The position numbers and the translations under genes were made by a program. The notes under the pieces are model-generated. The model searched no databases. It was not told the origin of the DNA and saw only the letters and a list, made by a program, of their open reading frames with translations. DNA of 53,095 nucleotides from contig CAAGAO010000017.1 of assembly GCA_900767835.1 (NCBI GenBank), positions 1 to 53,095 of the forward strand, given 5' to 3'. This DNA comes from Clostridia bacterium. GTDB taxonomy: Bacteria; Bacillota; Clostridia; Christensenellales; UBA1242. Positions 44,973 to 53,095 of this stretch are shown here, piece by piece (within the stretch, counting starts at the first letter, position 1; each line of letters starts with the position of its first letter).

Positions 44973-45183
44973 AACAACTCCTTTATATTTATAGTAACAC
45001 AAAATCATATTAAAGAGCAAATAACAAATAAAATCATTTTTATGAAAAACCATTTTATTTATATAAAGTAAAAATTTTGATTTTAATGTCATATTTGATT
45101 TTATAAAATAAATCATTATGCTTTTTCTTATTTATAGGTAAAAACATAAAGTTAGTTTTTATTCAAATTATATTTTTACTTAA

Positions 45184-45220
45184 AAAAACATAACAAATAT
45201 CAATAACTTGTTATGTTTTT
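45184..45220. terminator. Terminator downstream of nrdG
   Basis: AAAAACATAACAA (45185-45197) pairs with TTGTTATGTTTTT (45208-45220), with T runs on both strands; it ends the minus-strand nrdD-nrdG transcript. Confidence 0.8.
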
Positions 45221-45276
45221 AAAAATTGTAAGAGAATCACATTTTAAATGTTTTAATAGTTAATTATAAAAAATTT

Positions 45277-45819
45277 TTATTGCCCACACGAGCAAGATTT
45301 CCATTCATTTAAAACTTTCGGGTTATCATTATCATCCCTAACTACCATTTTACCTGTTTTTAAAGTTTCTTTTACTAAAATTACTCGTTGATTACTACTT
45401 CCTTTCCATTTAAGTTTCAACTCTCTCAAAGCAGGAATAAATGGGCCATCAACCAAAACATCAACATATTTTAAATATGGCAAATCTTGTATTTGTTCAA
45501 AAGTATAACCAGTATAGCACCAAATGGTTTTATTTGGATATTTTTTATGTATTTCTTGCATTAACTCCCCAACAACTTCTCTGTTTGATGGAAAAAATGG
45601 GTCTCCACCACTAAAAGTAATTCCTGATATATAATCTTTATCTAACTCATCAAATATTTCTTGTTTCGCTAAATCGTCAAAATGCAATCCACCACATGAG
45701 TCCCAAGTTTCTGGATTTTGGCAATCCTTGCACCTATGATTGCAACCTGCAACCCAAAGCACAACTCTTAAACCATCTCCATTTTTTAAATCTGTTTTTG
45801 TAATATTATGATAGTTCAT
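45277..45819 (-). CDS. nrdG: Anaerobic ribonucleotide reductase activase
   Basis: A 180-residue radical SAM activase that generates the glycyl radical on NrdD. The cluster motif C26-x3-C30-x2-C33 (CNHRCKDC) is near the N-terminus; ITFSGGDPFF is the GGE-like motif. The ATG at 45819 is chosen because GAGGAG stands before it; the longer frame from 45837 would place the start upstream of that site. It follows nrdD by about 130 bases on the same strand. C-terminal cysteines (CSCGQ) are an extra feature. Confidence 0.95.
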   Translation of the reverse strand: MNYHNITKTDLKNGDGLRVVLWVAGCNHRCKDCQNPETWDSCGGLHFDDLAKQEIFDELDKDYISGITFSGGDPFFPSNREVVGELMQEIHKKYPNKTIWCYTGYTFEQIQDLPYLKYVDVLVDGPFIPALRELKLKWKGSSNQRVILVKETLKTGKMVVRDDNDNPKVLNEWKSCSCGQ

Positions 45820-45948
45820 ATTTTCTCCTCTTCGCAAATCTTAATGATTATTACAATAATTGACAATATTTAATAATAATCTTGCAATTAACAATATTTT
45901 TAAAAATCAGTTAATAATTTTAATTATTCGTATAAAATTAATAAATTT

Positions 45949-48123
45949 CTACATAGACTTTCTGTCTTTAATTTCGGCAAGTTTACCTTCGTTGATAAAA
46001 CTTCTACCATTAACGCGAGAATATCCTAAATATCCGCAAACTCTATCAACTTGAGTAATGTTTTCACTGCCACACTTTGGACAAACTTTCATTTCTAGTT
46101 GTTCATAACCACAATCTTCACAATAGCATTTTTCCATATTTATGCCTTGATAGAAACCCTTTGCCATACCACGACGAACGATTGTTTTAAAGGCTTCAAT
46201 GTTATAGTCAATTGGATAACGAGTGTATGTTATTTTTCCACCATTAGAAAGTTCCCAGAAACGTTCTTCATAGTCTTGTTTTTCAATAGGCGAAATATCT
46301 TCAGACACATGACAATGGAAACTATTGGTAAAATACTCTTTGTCTGAAACATTTTTAATTATGCCGTATTTATCTCTAAATTGTTGCACTTGCAACGAAA
46401 TTAAACTCTCTGCTGGAGTTCCATAAATTGCGTACAAAATGTGGTCTTCTTCTTTTATTTTTGCCACATAGTCATTAAGATATTTCATAACTTCTAAAGC
46501 AAATGCTCCATCTTCAATGATAGATTTCCCGTTATATAATCTTTGAAGTTCATTTAAAGCGGTATAACCAAAACTGAACGTTACATAATCTAAAAGAGGT
46601 TTAATTGGTTCATCTGGTTTTAAATTACCCTTATATAGTCCACCTTCCATAAATGCAAGTGGCGATTTTGATGCTTTAATTTTTGCTAGATAATCACGAG
46701 TTTTAATATGCAGGTGTCTTATCATTTCCAAATAATGCTTGTATACCTCGTAAAAATCTTTCCCTTCCGTTTTTGCTTTCATATAAATCATAGGAAGATT
46801 TAAACTAATTGCACCGCCATTAAAACGACCAACAAACACAGGGACATCTTTGTCGTCCGCCGGTTTTTGACCGCCACGCTCCCAATAAGGAGAAAGAAAA
46901 GCACGACACCCCATAGGTGAAATAACCTTGCCATATTTTTTGTACATTGACGCAATATAGCCATTACCGCTCATACTTAAATAGTCTGGATATTGAGCCT
47001 TAGAAGAACAATCTATTGCTGCATTAAATAAATCTTCACAAGATTTGCCTTCGCCATGGATATTTTCGTCATACAAGAACACAAGTTTAGGGAAAAGCAC
47101 CGCTTTTTTAAATCCTGGAGCACCTTGACCGCCCTTGCGAACTTTAAGCATTGCAATGGTTGCCATTTTTTCAAACTTCCCTTGTCCTAAACCAAAAGTA
47201 AATGTAACAAAAGGATAGTCACCACGAGATGACCCAACAGTGTTAAGTTTATATTCAAGTGCTTGGAAACCTTGTTCAAAGTCACGCTTTACTTTGTGTG
47301 TTGCATATTCGTCAGCTTTTGATTCAAATTCTTCTTTGGATAAATTTATGTCTTTTAAATCGGATACAATATCTTCGTATTCTTTAATATATTTGTTATA
47401 ACTTTTTATTGCGTAAGGTTCTAATATTTTATCAACTTCAGGCACAGTAAAACCGCCATATTGTTGACTTGCTGCCGCCATAATAACATCGCCCAAAACA
47501 TTGAAACAAATTGCAAGAGTGGTCGGTTCAGCATATTTAATATTGCCAAGTTCAAAGCCACCTTTAAAAACATTTGCAATATCAAACAAACAACAGTTGT
47601 ATGTATCAAGTCTAGCACTGCGGTCATGAATATAAATATATCCATCTTTCATTGCTTGACGCTCTTCGCCATTTAAAAAGAACTTTTTATAGAACTCGCC
47701 ATTTAGTTCATTCCAACCAAGACAACGCTTTGTTGAAACCAAAGTACTATCTGTGTTTGCATTGCTTCTGTCACCGATAAAATCAATAGATTGCACTTTT
47801 TTATATACATTATCTATCATCTTATAGAAATCTTGTTTATAGTTTCGATAATCTCTATAACTTTTCGCAACTTCGGAATTAATTGTATCTAATGCACTTT
47901 CAACAATAAAATGCATTGTTGGAATATCAATAATCTTTAACTCTCCATCATTAACGGGAGTTGCCATAAGTTCGGCCTTTGTTTTTACATATTCCCTAAT
48001 TTTTTCAATTTCGTAATCAGACAAAATAACCAAAGCCCTAGCAGCACTCTTTTTGATGGCGACTATAACTTTTTCGACATTAAAATCTTCTTGAGTTCCA
48101 TCTTTTTTTATAACTTTTAACAT
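45949..48123 (-). CDS. nrdD: Anaerobic (class III) ribonucleoside-triphosphate reductase
   Basis: A 724-residue glycyl-radical enzyme that makes deoxyribonucleotides without oxygen. The N-terminal ATP cone (MLKVIKKDGTQEDFN) is followed by the catalytic barrel. The C-terminus has the four-cysteine zinc site (CEDCG...CPKCG) and RVCGYLGYSR, with the radical glycine at about G697. AAGGGG lies before the ATG. The leader is long (about 220 bases) and candidate NrdR boxes lie near the promoter. It implies growth under anoxic conditions; nrdG follows. Confidence 0.97.
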   Translation of the reverse strand: MLKVIKKDGTQEDFNVEKVIVAIKKSAARALVILSDYEIEKIREYVKTKAELMATPVNDGELKIIDIPTMHFIVESALDTINSEVAKSYRDYRNYKQDFYKMIDNVYKKVQSIDFIGDRSNANTDSTLVSTKRCLGWNELNGEFYKKFFLNGEERQAMKDGYIYIHDRSARLDTYNCCLFDIANVFKGGFELGNIKYAEPTTLAICFNVLGDVIMAAASQQYGGFTVPEVDKILEPYAIKSYNKYIKEYEDIVSDLKDINLSKEEFESKADEYATHKVKRDFEQGFQALEYKLNTVGSSRGDYPFVTFTFGLGQGKFEKMATIAMLKVRKGGQGAPGFKKAVLFPKLVFLYDENIHGEGKSCEDLFNAAIDCSSKAQYPDYLSMSGNGYIASMYKKYGKVISPMGCRAFLSPYWERGGQKPADDKDVPVFVGRFNGGAISLNLPMIYMKAKTEGKDFYEVYKHYLEMIRHLHIKTRDYLAKIKASKSPLAFMEGGLYKGNLKPDEPIKPLLDYVTFSFGYTALNELQRLYNGKSIIEDGAFALEVMKYLNDYVAKIKEEDHILYAIYGTPAESLISLQVQQFRDKYGIIKNVSDKEYFTNSFHCHVSEDISPIEKQDYEERFWELSNGGKITYTRYPIDYNIEAFKTIVRRGMAKGFYQGINMEKCYCEDCGYEQLEMKVCPKCGSENITQVDRVCGYLGYSRVNGRSFINEGKLAEIKDRKSM

Positions 48124-48251
48124 AATTTTCCCCTTTTGAATAAAATAAAATTTTAAACTTTGCTAATAAAATATGGTTTTAAATAATATATACACATTTC
48201 ATATAACAACTGCCATATATTGTACTGTTTCCCTTTGCCGAAAAGCCTACA

Positions 48252-48292
48252 TTTGCCTTGTTTTTCAAACAAAAGACAAATTTTAAGGCAAA
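48252..48292 (-). other. Hairpin in the nrdD leader
   Basis: TTTGCCTT (48252-48259) pairs with AAGGCAAA (48285-48292) within the transcribed leader of nrdD, about 130 bases ahead of its start. Without a T run after the minus-strand stem it is more likely a leader structure than a terminator. Confidence 0.4.
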
Positions 48293-48308
48293 GAAATAAA
48301 AATAGACA

Positions 48309-48356
48309 ACCACAAGATATTGTGGTTTTGCTTTTTATTTACCACAATATTTGTAT
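48309..48356 (-). promoter_or_regulatory. Candidate tandem NrdR boxes and nrdD promoter
   Basis: Two similar sites begin 32 bases apart on the plus strand: ACCACAAGATATTGTGGT (48309-48326), a near-perfect palindrome, and ACCACAATATTTGTAT (48341-48356), a poorer copy. On the minus strand they lie at and just downstream of a TATATA/AATATA -10, with TTGACA at 48388-48383. The first fits the NrdR consensus core CwAtATaTwG with one mismatch, and NrdR boxes usually occur in pairs about three helical turns apart. Position upstream of nrdD supports the call. Confidence 0.55.
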
Positions 48357-48548
48357 ATATATATTAACAAATAAAAAAAATATGTCAAAACATTTTTATA
48401 TGAAATTTATAAAAAAATTTGTTAAATTTGTTTGACAAATAAATATGATTGTATTTTTGATGCTTTTTCCATTATAAGTATCCCCCCATTAATAAAAACA
48501 AGTATATACAATAAGTTTTGCTTTTGCACATATGTTGGGATAACAAAA

Positions 48549-48641
48549 AACCTATAGGAAGTGTTTGCTACCGCAAACGAAATTGTGCTTAGCACAATTT
48601 CAAAAATTTTGCTAAAAGCAAAATTTTACTTCCCATAGGTT
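48549..48641 (+). repeat. Perfect four-way-junction palindrome
   Basis: The outer stem AACCTATAGGAAGT (48549-48562) pairs with ACTTCCCATAGGTT (48628-48641), 13 of 14. It is filled exactly by three perfect hairpins: GTTTGC-tacc-GCAAAC (48563-48578), GAAATTGTGC-tta-GCACAATTTC (48579-48601) and AAAATTTTGC-taaaa-GCAAAATTTT (48603-48627). Only one junction base is unpaired. It lacks the header of copies 1-3 but shares their plan and the GGAAGT/ACTTCC outer stem of copy 2. Another hairpin (48648-48675) follows. It lies in the 574-base gap upstream of nrdD, downstream of the operon ending at 48698. Confidence 0.85.
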
Positions 48642-48697
48642 GGTTTACAAGAAAACACGCTTTGTGTTATTCTTGCATATTTAAATTAACCTTTAAA

Positions 48698-48937
48698 CTA
48701 AATGCTTTGAGTTTTGTCTAAAATAACTTTTAAAGCATCGGTATTGTCTATTTCACAAGCAAGTTCATCTAAAAGTTCGATTTTAATTTTCCTTTCTTGT
48801 TGCTCTTTTAATTTGATTGCATCCATAGTTAAGGCATTGCCACATTTTGGGCAAAAGTTATATAAACCATCAACAACTTTTGCATTACAATATAGGCAAT
48901 AATCGCCATCTAATAAGTTTTTTATTCCATTAACCAT
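48698..48937 (-). CDS. Small zinc-ribbon protein
   Basis: A 79-residue protein with a four-cysteine zinc ribbon near the N-terminus (CLYCNAKVVDGLYNFCPKC, about residues 14-32), followed by a charged helical part (KLKEQQERKIKIELLDELA). No wider family is recognised. Its ATG overlaps the stop of the gene before it (TAATG), placing it last in a three-gene operon with the two phosphoesterase-like genes. A small adaptor or regulatory subunit is one possibility. Confidence 0.7.
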   Translation of the reverse strand: MVNGIKNLLDGDYCLYCNAKVVDGLYNFCPKCGNALTMDAIKLKEQQERKIKIELLDELACEIDNTDALKVILDKTQSI

Positions 48938-50130
48938 TATTCTCTACCCCCATCTTTTTCATCAATAATAACTTTTTCTATGACAGGTTTTACTCGTTTT
49001 TTCCCTGCATTTTTCTTTGCTTTTGCTTCTTGTTCGCCATAGAATTTATCTAAAATGTTTTCTGTATTCTGTTTGTTAATTTCATCAACCTTTTGTTTAA
49101 TAAGTTCAACCAAAGCAAGTTTATTTAATGTGTTTTGCTCGTTTAATCTTACAATTTCTTCACTTAATTCATAATCTATATGTTGTGATGCAGTTGTACC
49201 AAAATTGATTAGTTCTTGACAAACCTTGTATTGTGGTTCACCTAAATAATTATTACCCCTTATATTATTCCTATCTGGATTTTGTGCAACAAAAACTCTT
49301 AAAATTGCATTATTAGTGCTACTTGGTGCGGTGTTTCTGTTAGATGTAAGTCTGTTAGGAAAATCTCTATAACCACCAACCGATACAAAGTAGCAAGGTT
49401 TTTTAACCATTGTCGTGCCAGAATTAGAATCTAACACAGCGGTTTTTTCAACAAACAATTTGTTGTAATGACTTGTGAAATAAAAGTCTTTACCTACAAT
49501 TTTGCTTTGCAAACCTTCTGTTTTTTTAGCCACAGTGTTCATAACATTAGCAGTTAAAAAACCATGGTCAAATAACATATGTACAACTTTTGGATAATTG
49601 TTTGTATAGTCATTTTTAAACACAAAATCAACTTCTGCCATTTGTCCAAAATATCTATCACTATGACCTAATCTATCTAGAAGTTTTTGTGTCATATTTA
49701 CGCCGTCTTTTTCGTAAATTTTAACTTCGTCAGTTCCGTCATAGCCACCTATTATTTTATCTTTAATAGGCTCCAGAAGTTCAGCCATCATACTAACTTG
49801 TTCTTCGTAACTAGGAGAATATAACTCTCTATACTCTTTACCACCTGCTGGAAAATAGAATAAATCTCCACCAAGCATTACTCTTGCATTTGGGTCGTTT
49901 GCAAGTTCTTGTATATGTGCTTTAAATTTGTTTAATCTAAAAGGTTTTTCTTCTTTTGCAGTGCGAAGGTCAGCGCCTGTTAAACCAATGTTTGTGTTAG
50001 ATAAAACGCATATATCTAAATATTTAACACTATCATTAAGTTTAACAACTGCGTGTCTACCACGAGGAAGTTTTGCCTTTGATTTAGGATAATCATCAAT
50101 CGCTTTTTGTAAATCATTCAAATCAAACAT
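48937..50130 (-). CDS. Degenerate metallophosphoesterase-like protein (putative pseudoenzyme)
   Basis: A 397-residue protein that aligns by eye with the phosphoesterase encoded directly upstream, but has lost most metal ligands. The first motif DIHVGS is LSNTNIG here (N45, N47 in place of Asp and His); GGDL is kept (D89); GNHE is replaced by GGYDGTD; GHTHKN is replaced by SHYNKL. The segment before the linker, VKKPCYFVSVGG...NAILRVFVA, matches KKSVTPINIPAL...SIICVRAV of the neighbour. A lysine-rich C-terminal tail follows. The start overlaps the upstream stop (TAATG) with GGGAGG before it. It could be a regulatory or structural partner of the active enzyme. Confidence 0.7.
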   Translation of the reverse strand: MFDLNDLQKAIDDYPKSKAKLPRGRHAVVKLNDSVKYLDICVLSNTNIGLTGADLRTAKEEKPFRLNKFKAHIQELANDPNARVMLGGDLFYFPAGGKEYRELYSPSYEEQVSMMAELLEPIKDKIIGGYDGTDEVKIYEKDGVNMTQKLLDRLGHSDRYFGQMAEVDFVFKNDYTNNYPKVVHMLFDHGFLTANVMNTVAKKTEGLQSKIVGKDFYFTSHYNKLFVEKTAVLDSNSGTTMVKKPCYFVSVGGYRDFPNRLTSNRNTAPSSTNNAILRVFVAQNPDRNNIRGNNYLGEPQYKVCQELINFGTTASQHIDYELSEEIVRLNEQNTLNKLALVELIKQKVDEINKQNTENILDKFYGEQEAKAKKNAGKKRVKPVIEKVIIDEKDGGRE

Positions 50131-51230
50131 TATTGTTCCCTCCCAGATTTTTTATCTTTTCTTGATTTCGCAGTTATTGACTTTGAAACTTTGTCCGCTA
50201 TATATTCAAGTTTATCTTTTTCTATAGGTTTTGCTTCCGGGATAACCTTTTCGCCAAAAGAAACAAGTTCTGGTCTATCTAAACTAATAGTGTCAATATT
50301 AAACTTGTATGGTAGAACGTCAAAACCATCATTAAGTGAAGCATCTAGTGCATCATAATTTTTAACCGCACGCACACAAATAATGCTGTTGTCTGTGTTT
50401 GGTGGTGGATATGCCGCTTCCATTGCATATTGACTTGCTTCTTCCAAAGCTGGAATGTTTATAGGAGTTACACTCTTTTTTATGCAAGAATATTTGTCGT
50501 TTTGCACAACATAATCTTCGCTTGCGTAAATATTTTTATGAGTATGCCCTTGAACGACCATATCATAATTGCCAAATTTTTTGCAGATATTGAACATATT
50601 TTCTATAACTTTGCCCGCTTGACCGCCCATACCACTGCCATGGCGAACAAGCACTTTAAAATCTGTATAACCACTTGCAGTGTAAGGACATTTAAGTCTA
50701 ATTACAACTTGAGCCATATATCTTGCATAAATATCCAAAATATCCAAAGTTGCCATTGGTGTTACTAATGAATCTAACCCACTATCTTTTGCTCTTGCTC
50801 CACTTTCGTGATTACCACTAGTAGAACAAATAATCTTTTCTTTAATAATTGGGTCGCTAAGTAAAGTATGAATAACCTTTTGTTCGTTCATAGGAGAAAG
50901 GTCATTTTCTAACGGACTAGACTTACCTAAATTGTTTGCATTATTCATTAAATCACCATTTAAAATGATGTAGCAGTTAGGCAAATTCCTTACTTCTTTT
51001 AAATATCTAATGACTTTGTCTATATTACAACCAGGACTGCCAACATGAATGTCGTTTAAAACAAGTAACATAACTTGACTATGTTGTGACATATCCTTAA
51101 AAATGGTTCTAATAGGACTAAAGTCGTCCGCTTTAATCTGTTCTCTAAAACTTTTAAGCCTTAAATCAATATCAGGAATAGTTCTAATATCATTTGGTTC
51201 TTTAAGTTTTGTATATTTTTTAGTATCCAT
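50130..51230 (-). CDS. Calcineurin-like metallophosphoesterase
   Basis: A 366-residue phosphoesterase with the full set of motifs: LNDIHVGS (D60, H62), LNGDLMNN (D93, N97), SGNHES and VQGHTHKN. Such enzymes hydrolyse phosphodiesters or monoesters of nucleotides or nucleic acids with two metal ions. The roughly 40-residue N-terminal extension and lysine-rich C-terminus are not typical of the small housekeeping members. It is first of a TAATG-coupled operon with a degenerate relative and a zinc-ribbon protein, driven by a strong promoter with a palindrome over the -35. Natural substrate unknown. Confidence 0.88.
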   Translation of the reverse strand: MDTKKYTKLKEPNDIRTIPDIDLRLKSFREQIKADDFSPIRTIFKDMSQHSQVMLLVLNDIHVGSPGCNIDKVIRYLKEVRNLPNCYIILNGDLMNNANNLGKSSPLENDLSPMNEQKVIHTLLSDPIIKEKIICSTSGNHESGARAKDSGLDSLVTPMATLDILDIYARYMAQVVIRLKCPYTASGYTDFKVLVRHGSGMGGQAGKVIENMFNICKKFGNYDMVVQGHTHKNIYASEDYVVQNDKYSCIKKSVTPINIPALEEASQYAMEAAYPPPNTDNSIICVRAVKNYDALDASLNDGFDVLPYKFNIDTISLDRPELVSFGEKVIPEAKPIEKDKLEYIADKVSKSITAKSRKDKKSGREQ

Positions 51231-51251
51231 TTTATCCCCTTTTATGTCTAA

Positions 51252-51280
51252 ATTTTAACACACCGACATATATATGTCAA
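51252..51280 (-). promoter_or_regulatory. Promoter of the phosphoesterase operon with overlapping palindrome
   Basis: On the minus strand TTGACA (51280-51275), a 17-base spacer and TAAAAT (51257-51252) with TGT before it form a near-ideal promoter. A perfect 14-bp palindrome GACATATATATGTC (51265-51278) overlaps the -35, a suitable site for a dimeric repressor. Confidence 0.65.
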
Positions 51281-51401
51281 TATTAAAAAAATTAAAAAAA
51301 TGTCACAACCCGCCATAAGAATACACCAAAATCGTGCAAACACTTGTGTTTTAAATGAAAAAAATATTTAAAAAATTAACATTAAATATACTTACAATAA
51401 A

Positions 51402-51438
51402 AAACTCTTTAAAAGATTTTACCTTTTAAAGAATTTTT
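51402..51438 (-). terminator. Terminator of the BspA-LRR surface protein gene
   Basis: CTTTAAAAG and CTTTTAAAG (about 51407-51415 and 51423-51431) form a stem around ATTTTAC; minus-strand T run follows. It ends the transcript of the gene at 51458. Confidence 0.7.
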
Positions 51439-51457
51439 AAAAATTAAACGAAATAAT

Positions 51458-52954
51458 TTATACTGATAAATCTCCATCTGCGCAATGAACGGTGAAATAA
51501 TATGATGTTGGTTTCCAATTTGAATGCTTAGATATTGCAAACCATTCTGATTTCGTTCCTTCATAATTGATTGTTAAATTATTATTATTAACATTTTGAA
51601 AAGCCCTATCTCCAATTGACACTACGCTTTTAGGAATATCTACTGTTTCTAGCGTAGAACCGCAAGGAGAGAACTGAAAATCAGTAATAATAGGCAATGT
51701 TTTTGGCAGTTTTACACTTGTTAATGTATCTCTACATAGTGAAAATGCGTCTTGCACAATCAGAATTACATTTTCTTCTAAACTCATATCAAGTGATGTC
51801 AAACCTTGCTTTACTTTCAAAACAAATTTTTTACCATCTACTCTAGTGCATATAGCCATATCATTATTCCCAAGTAAATTATTAAGGAATTTTGTACCAC
51901 TAAATGTTTCCATCGCAATGTAATCTACTGTAACTGGAATTGTAACATTTTCAAGATTTGTGCATGAGGAAAAAATCAGTGATGACGATGTAGTACCTAT
52001 TGATGTAACACCTTTAGGAATATTTATGCTTGTTAAAGATGTACACCCATCAAATGCACTGCTACTAAACATCCTTAATGAATTAGGTAATATGACATCT
52101 TTTAACGAAGTTGCTCCATTGAAACAATAAGCACTAATTTCAGTAATACTATATGGAATTTCAACTTTGGTTAATGACTTATTACTAAATGCCCTAAAAC
52201 TTTCTGTTTTACTTACTAAATAAATGTTATCATCTGCCCCTACATAAGCAGATGGAACTATACATTCGCCACTTATGTTAGAATCTTTTTGCTTAACTGT
52301 GCTTTGATGTTTTGTTGAATCTTCTGTAAAGGTTAGCATATCGGTATATGCGGTTACCTTTTGAGGTTTTTCAAATTTTAGGTCTATTCCAAAATTGTTT
52401 TTTGCGGTTATATTTTGTTTTGCATATAATTTTAGTGTTATTGTTGCTGTAATCGCTGTTTTATCTTTACTTAAAACACAAACATAACCTGAACAATTAC
52501 CGCCGCTAAATGTAACATCTTCAACAACAATGTCTGGCGTGTTTGGTATTATTGTTGCAGTTATATCATATAACTCAGATACATTCTTTAAAGTTAAGGT
52601 TATTACAATGTCATTTGCTATTGTATCGCCTGATGTGTTCAAATCGTTAAAATATATATCGCCAATATTCCAACTATTATTTGTATTTTCTGTGACAAGT
52701 TTACCTGTTCCCGCAGACTCTTCAAAAACTACGGTTGCAGTTTCTGTGTTCGCTGTAATTGCATTATATGAACTATCTACAGCTCCGGTAATTTTGCCAT
52801 AGACTTCTGCTTTACAATCGTGTGCTACAAACCCAACAGAACCATTCATATTAAGTTTTGCATTTCTGACTGAAAAGACACCTATAACTATTGCAGAGAT
52901 AAACAAGCAAAGACTAACGATGTTAAAAAACAAACTGATTTTTCTTTTTTTCAT
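51458..52954 (-). CDS. SipW-class signal protein with BspA-type leucine-rich repeats
   Basis: A 498-residue exported protein. The N-terminus MKKRKISLFFNIVSLCLFIS with one helix (about 8-28) and the following SVRNAKLNMNGSVGF fit SipW/TasA-type signal sequences. Residues about 30-220 are beta-rich, with many Thr/Val. From about residue 240 come BspA-type (LRR_5) repeats such as LTKVEIPYSITEISAYCFNGATS, LKDVILPNSLRMFSSSAFDG and LTSINIPKGVTSIG. BspA repeats often bind host or microbial surfaces. AAGGAG precedes the ATG. The N-terminus resembles the truncated gene at position 1, so the two are paralogous loci. Confidence 0.85.
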   Translation of the reverse strand: MKKRKISLFFNIVSLCLFISAIVIGVFSVRNAKLNMNGSVGFVAHDCKAEVYGKITGAVDSSYNAITANTETATVVFEESAGTGKLVTENTNNSWNIGDIYFNDLNTSGDTIANDIVITLTLKNVSELYDITATIIPNTPDIVVEDVTFSGGNCSGYVCVLSKDKTAITATITLKLYAKQNITAKNNFGIDLKFEKPQKVTAYTDMLTFTEDSTKHQSTVKQKDSNISGECIVPSAYVGADDNIYLVSKTESFRAFSNKSLTKVEIPYSITEISAYCFNGATSLKDVILPNSLRMFSSSAFDGCTSLTSINIPKGVTSIGTTSSSLIFSSCTNLENVTIPVTVDYIAMETFSGTKFLNNLLGNNDMAICTRVDGKKFVLKVKQGLTSLDMSLEENVILIVQDAFSLCRDTLTSVKLPKTLPIITDFQFSPCGSTLETVDIPKSVVSIGDRAFQNVNNNNLTINYEGTKSEWFAISKHSNWKPTSYYFTVHCADGDLSV

Positions 52955-53095
52955 ACTTTCTCCTTTTTTTGTAATAAAGTTTTACTTTTTTATGCATTGA
53001 ATAGTTTATTATTTTAGTTTTTACAAAAACGATAATATTTATTTGTTAAACTAAAAATTTAACATTTAACACATTAAAAAGTAACTATTATTACT

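Noticed and set aside
48308..48327. Terminator for the phosphoesterase operon
   Set aside because: The ACCACAA/TTGTGGT palindrome could form a short hairpin, but its similarity to a second box 32 bases away and its place at the nrdD promoter favour an operator.
48220..48435. 71-codon open frame in the nrdD leader region
   Set aside because: No ribosome binding site; it runs through the leader hairpin and NrdR-like boxes.
48471..48499. Second promoter with G-run spacer (G6) upstream of nrdD
   Set aside because: TATAAT is present but the -35 region (TGTTTT/GTTTTT) is too poor to support a second phase-variable promoter.

Overview
The window comes from a low-GC (strongly AT-rich), strictly or mostly anaerobic Firmicute, most likely an uncultured gut Clostridia-type bacterium. 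This rests on Gram-positive style Shine-Dalgarno sites (AGGAGG-like), consensus TTGACA/TATAAT promoters, RNase J, PcrA, oxygen-sensitive class III ribonucleotide reductase (nrdD/nrdG), a B. subtilis YdjG/YdjI-like pair, and secreted BspA-type leucine-rich-repeat and InlB-repeat proteins. No species is claimed. Most genes (about 31 of 41) lie on the minus strand.

Layout. 1-775: start of a truncated surface-protein gene, its promoter with a 9-base G/C homopolymer in the spacer, then a gene-free stretch of palindromes and a 61-bp direct repeat. 775-9.9 kb: ABC-transporter lipoprotein, cysS, two divergent YwaF-type membrane proteins, a TrmR-like methyltransferase with RNase J, an unknown membrane protein, rpoZ. 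9.9-23.7 kb: mostly information processing (ligA, pcrA, tilS, gyrB-gyrA), with a LysR regulator, an AAA-CYTH fusion protein and a GNAT enzyme between them. 24-28.1 kb: zinc-ribbon/SPFH membrane-stress pair, a small HTH regulator, rplM-rpsI. 28.4-31.3 kb (plus strand): an apparent RiPP operon with a 40-residue, six-cysteine precursor, an attenuator-like hairpin and two different radical SAM/SPASM enzymes. 31.4-37.1 kb: CobW-type metallochaperone, two unknown small genes bracketed by repeats, prfA and a DUF1385-PrmC fusion. 37.4-45 kb: large secreted papain-like protein and an ATGA-coupled MazG/flavoprotein/flavoprotein operon. 45.3-48.4 kb: nrdD-nrdG with candidate NrdR boxes. 48.7-51.2 kb: TAATG-coupled operon of a metallophosphoesterase, a catalytically degenerate relative and a zinc-ribbon protein. 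51.5-53 kb: a second SipW-class/BspA-LRR surface protein, similar at its N-terminus to the truncated gene at position 1.

The two most notable items are (i) the Cys-rich peptide plus two radical SAM maturases, which fits no named class that I can assign with confidence, and (ii) a family of intergenic elements (14969-15205, 32760-32935, 34067-34224, with a structural relative at 48549-48641). These fold as a 5' hairpin followed by an outer stem enclosing three hairpin arms, with arm sequences that change in compensatory fashion between copies. Also notable are a possible slipped-strand phase-variable promoter (255-282), two genes (ligA, pcrA) whose extended -10 box lies exactly six bases before the ATG with no ribosome binding site (predicted leaderless mRNAs), and a gene fusion joining DUF1385 to the release-factor methyltransferase PrmC next to its substrate gene prfA. 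All functions are read from sequence motifs; no database search was possible.
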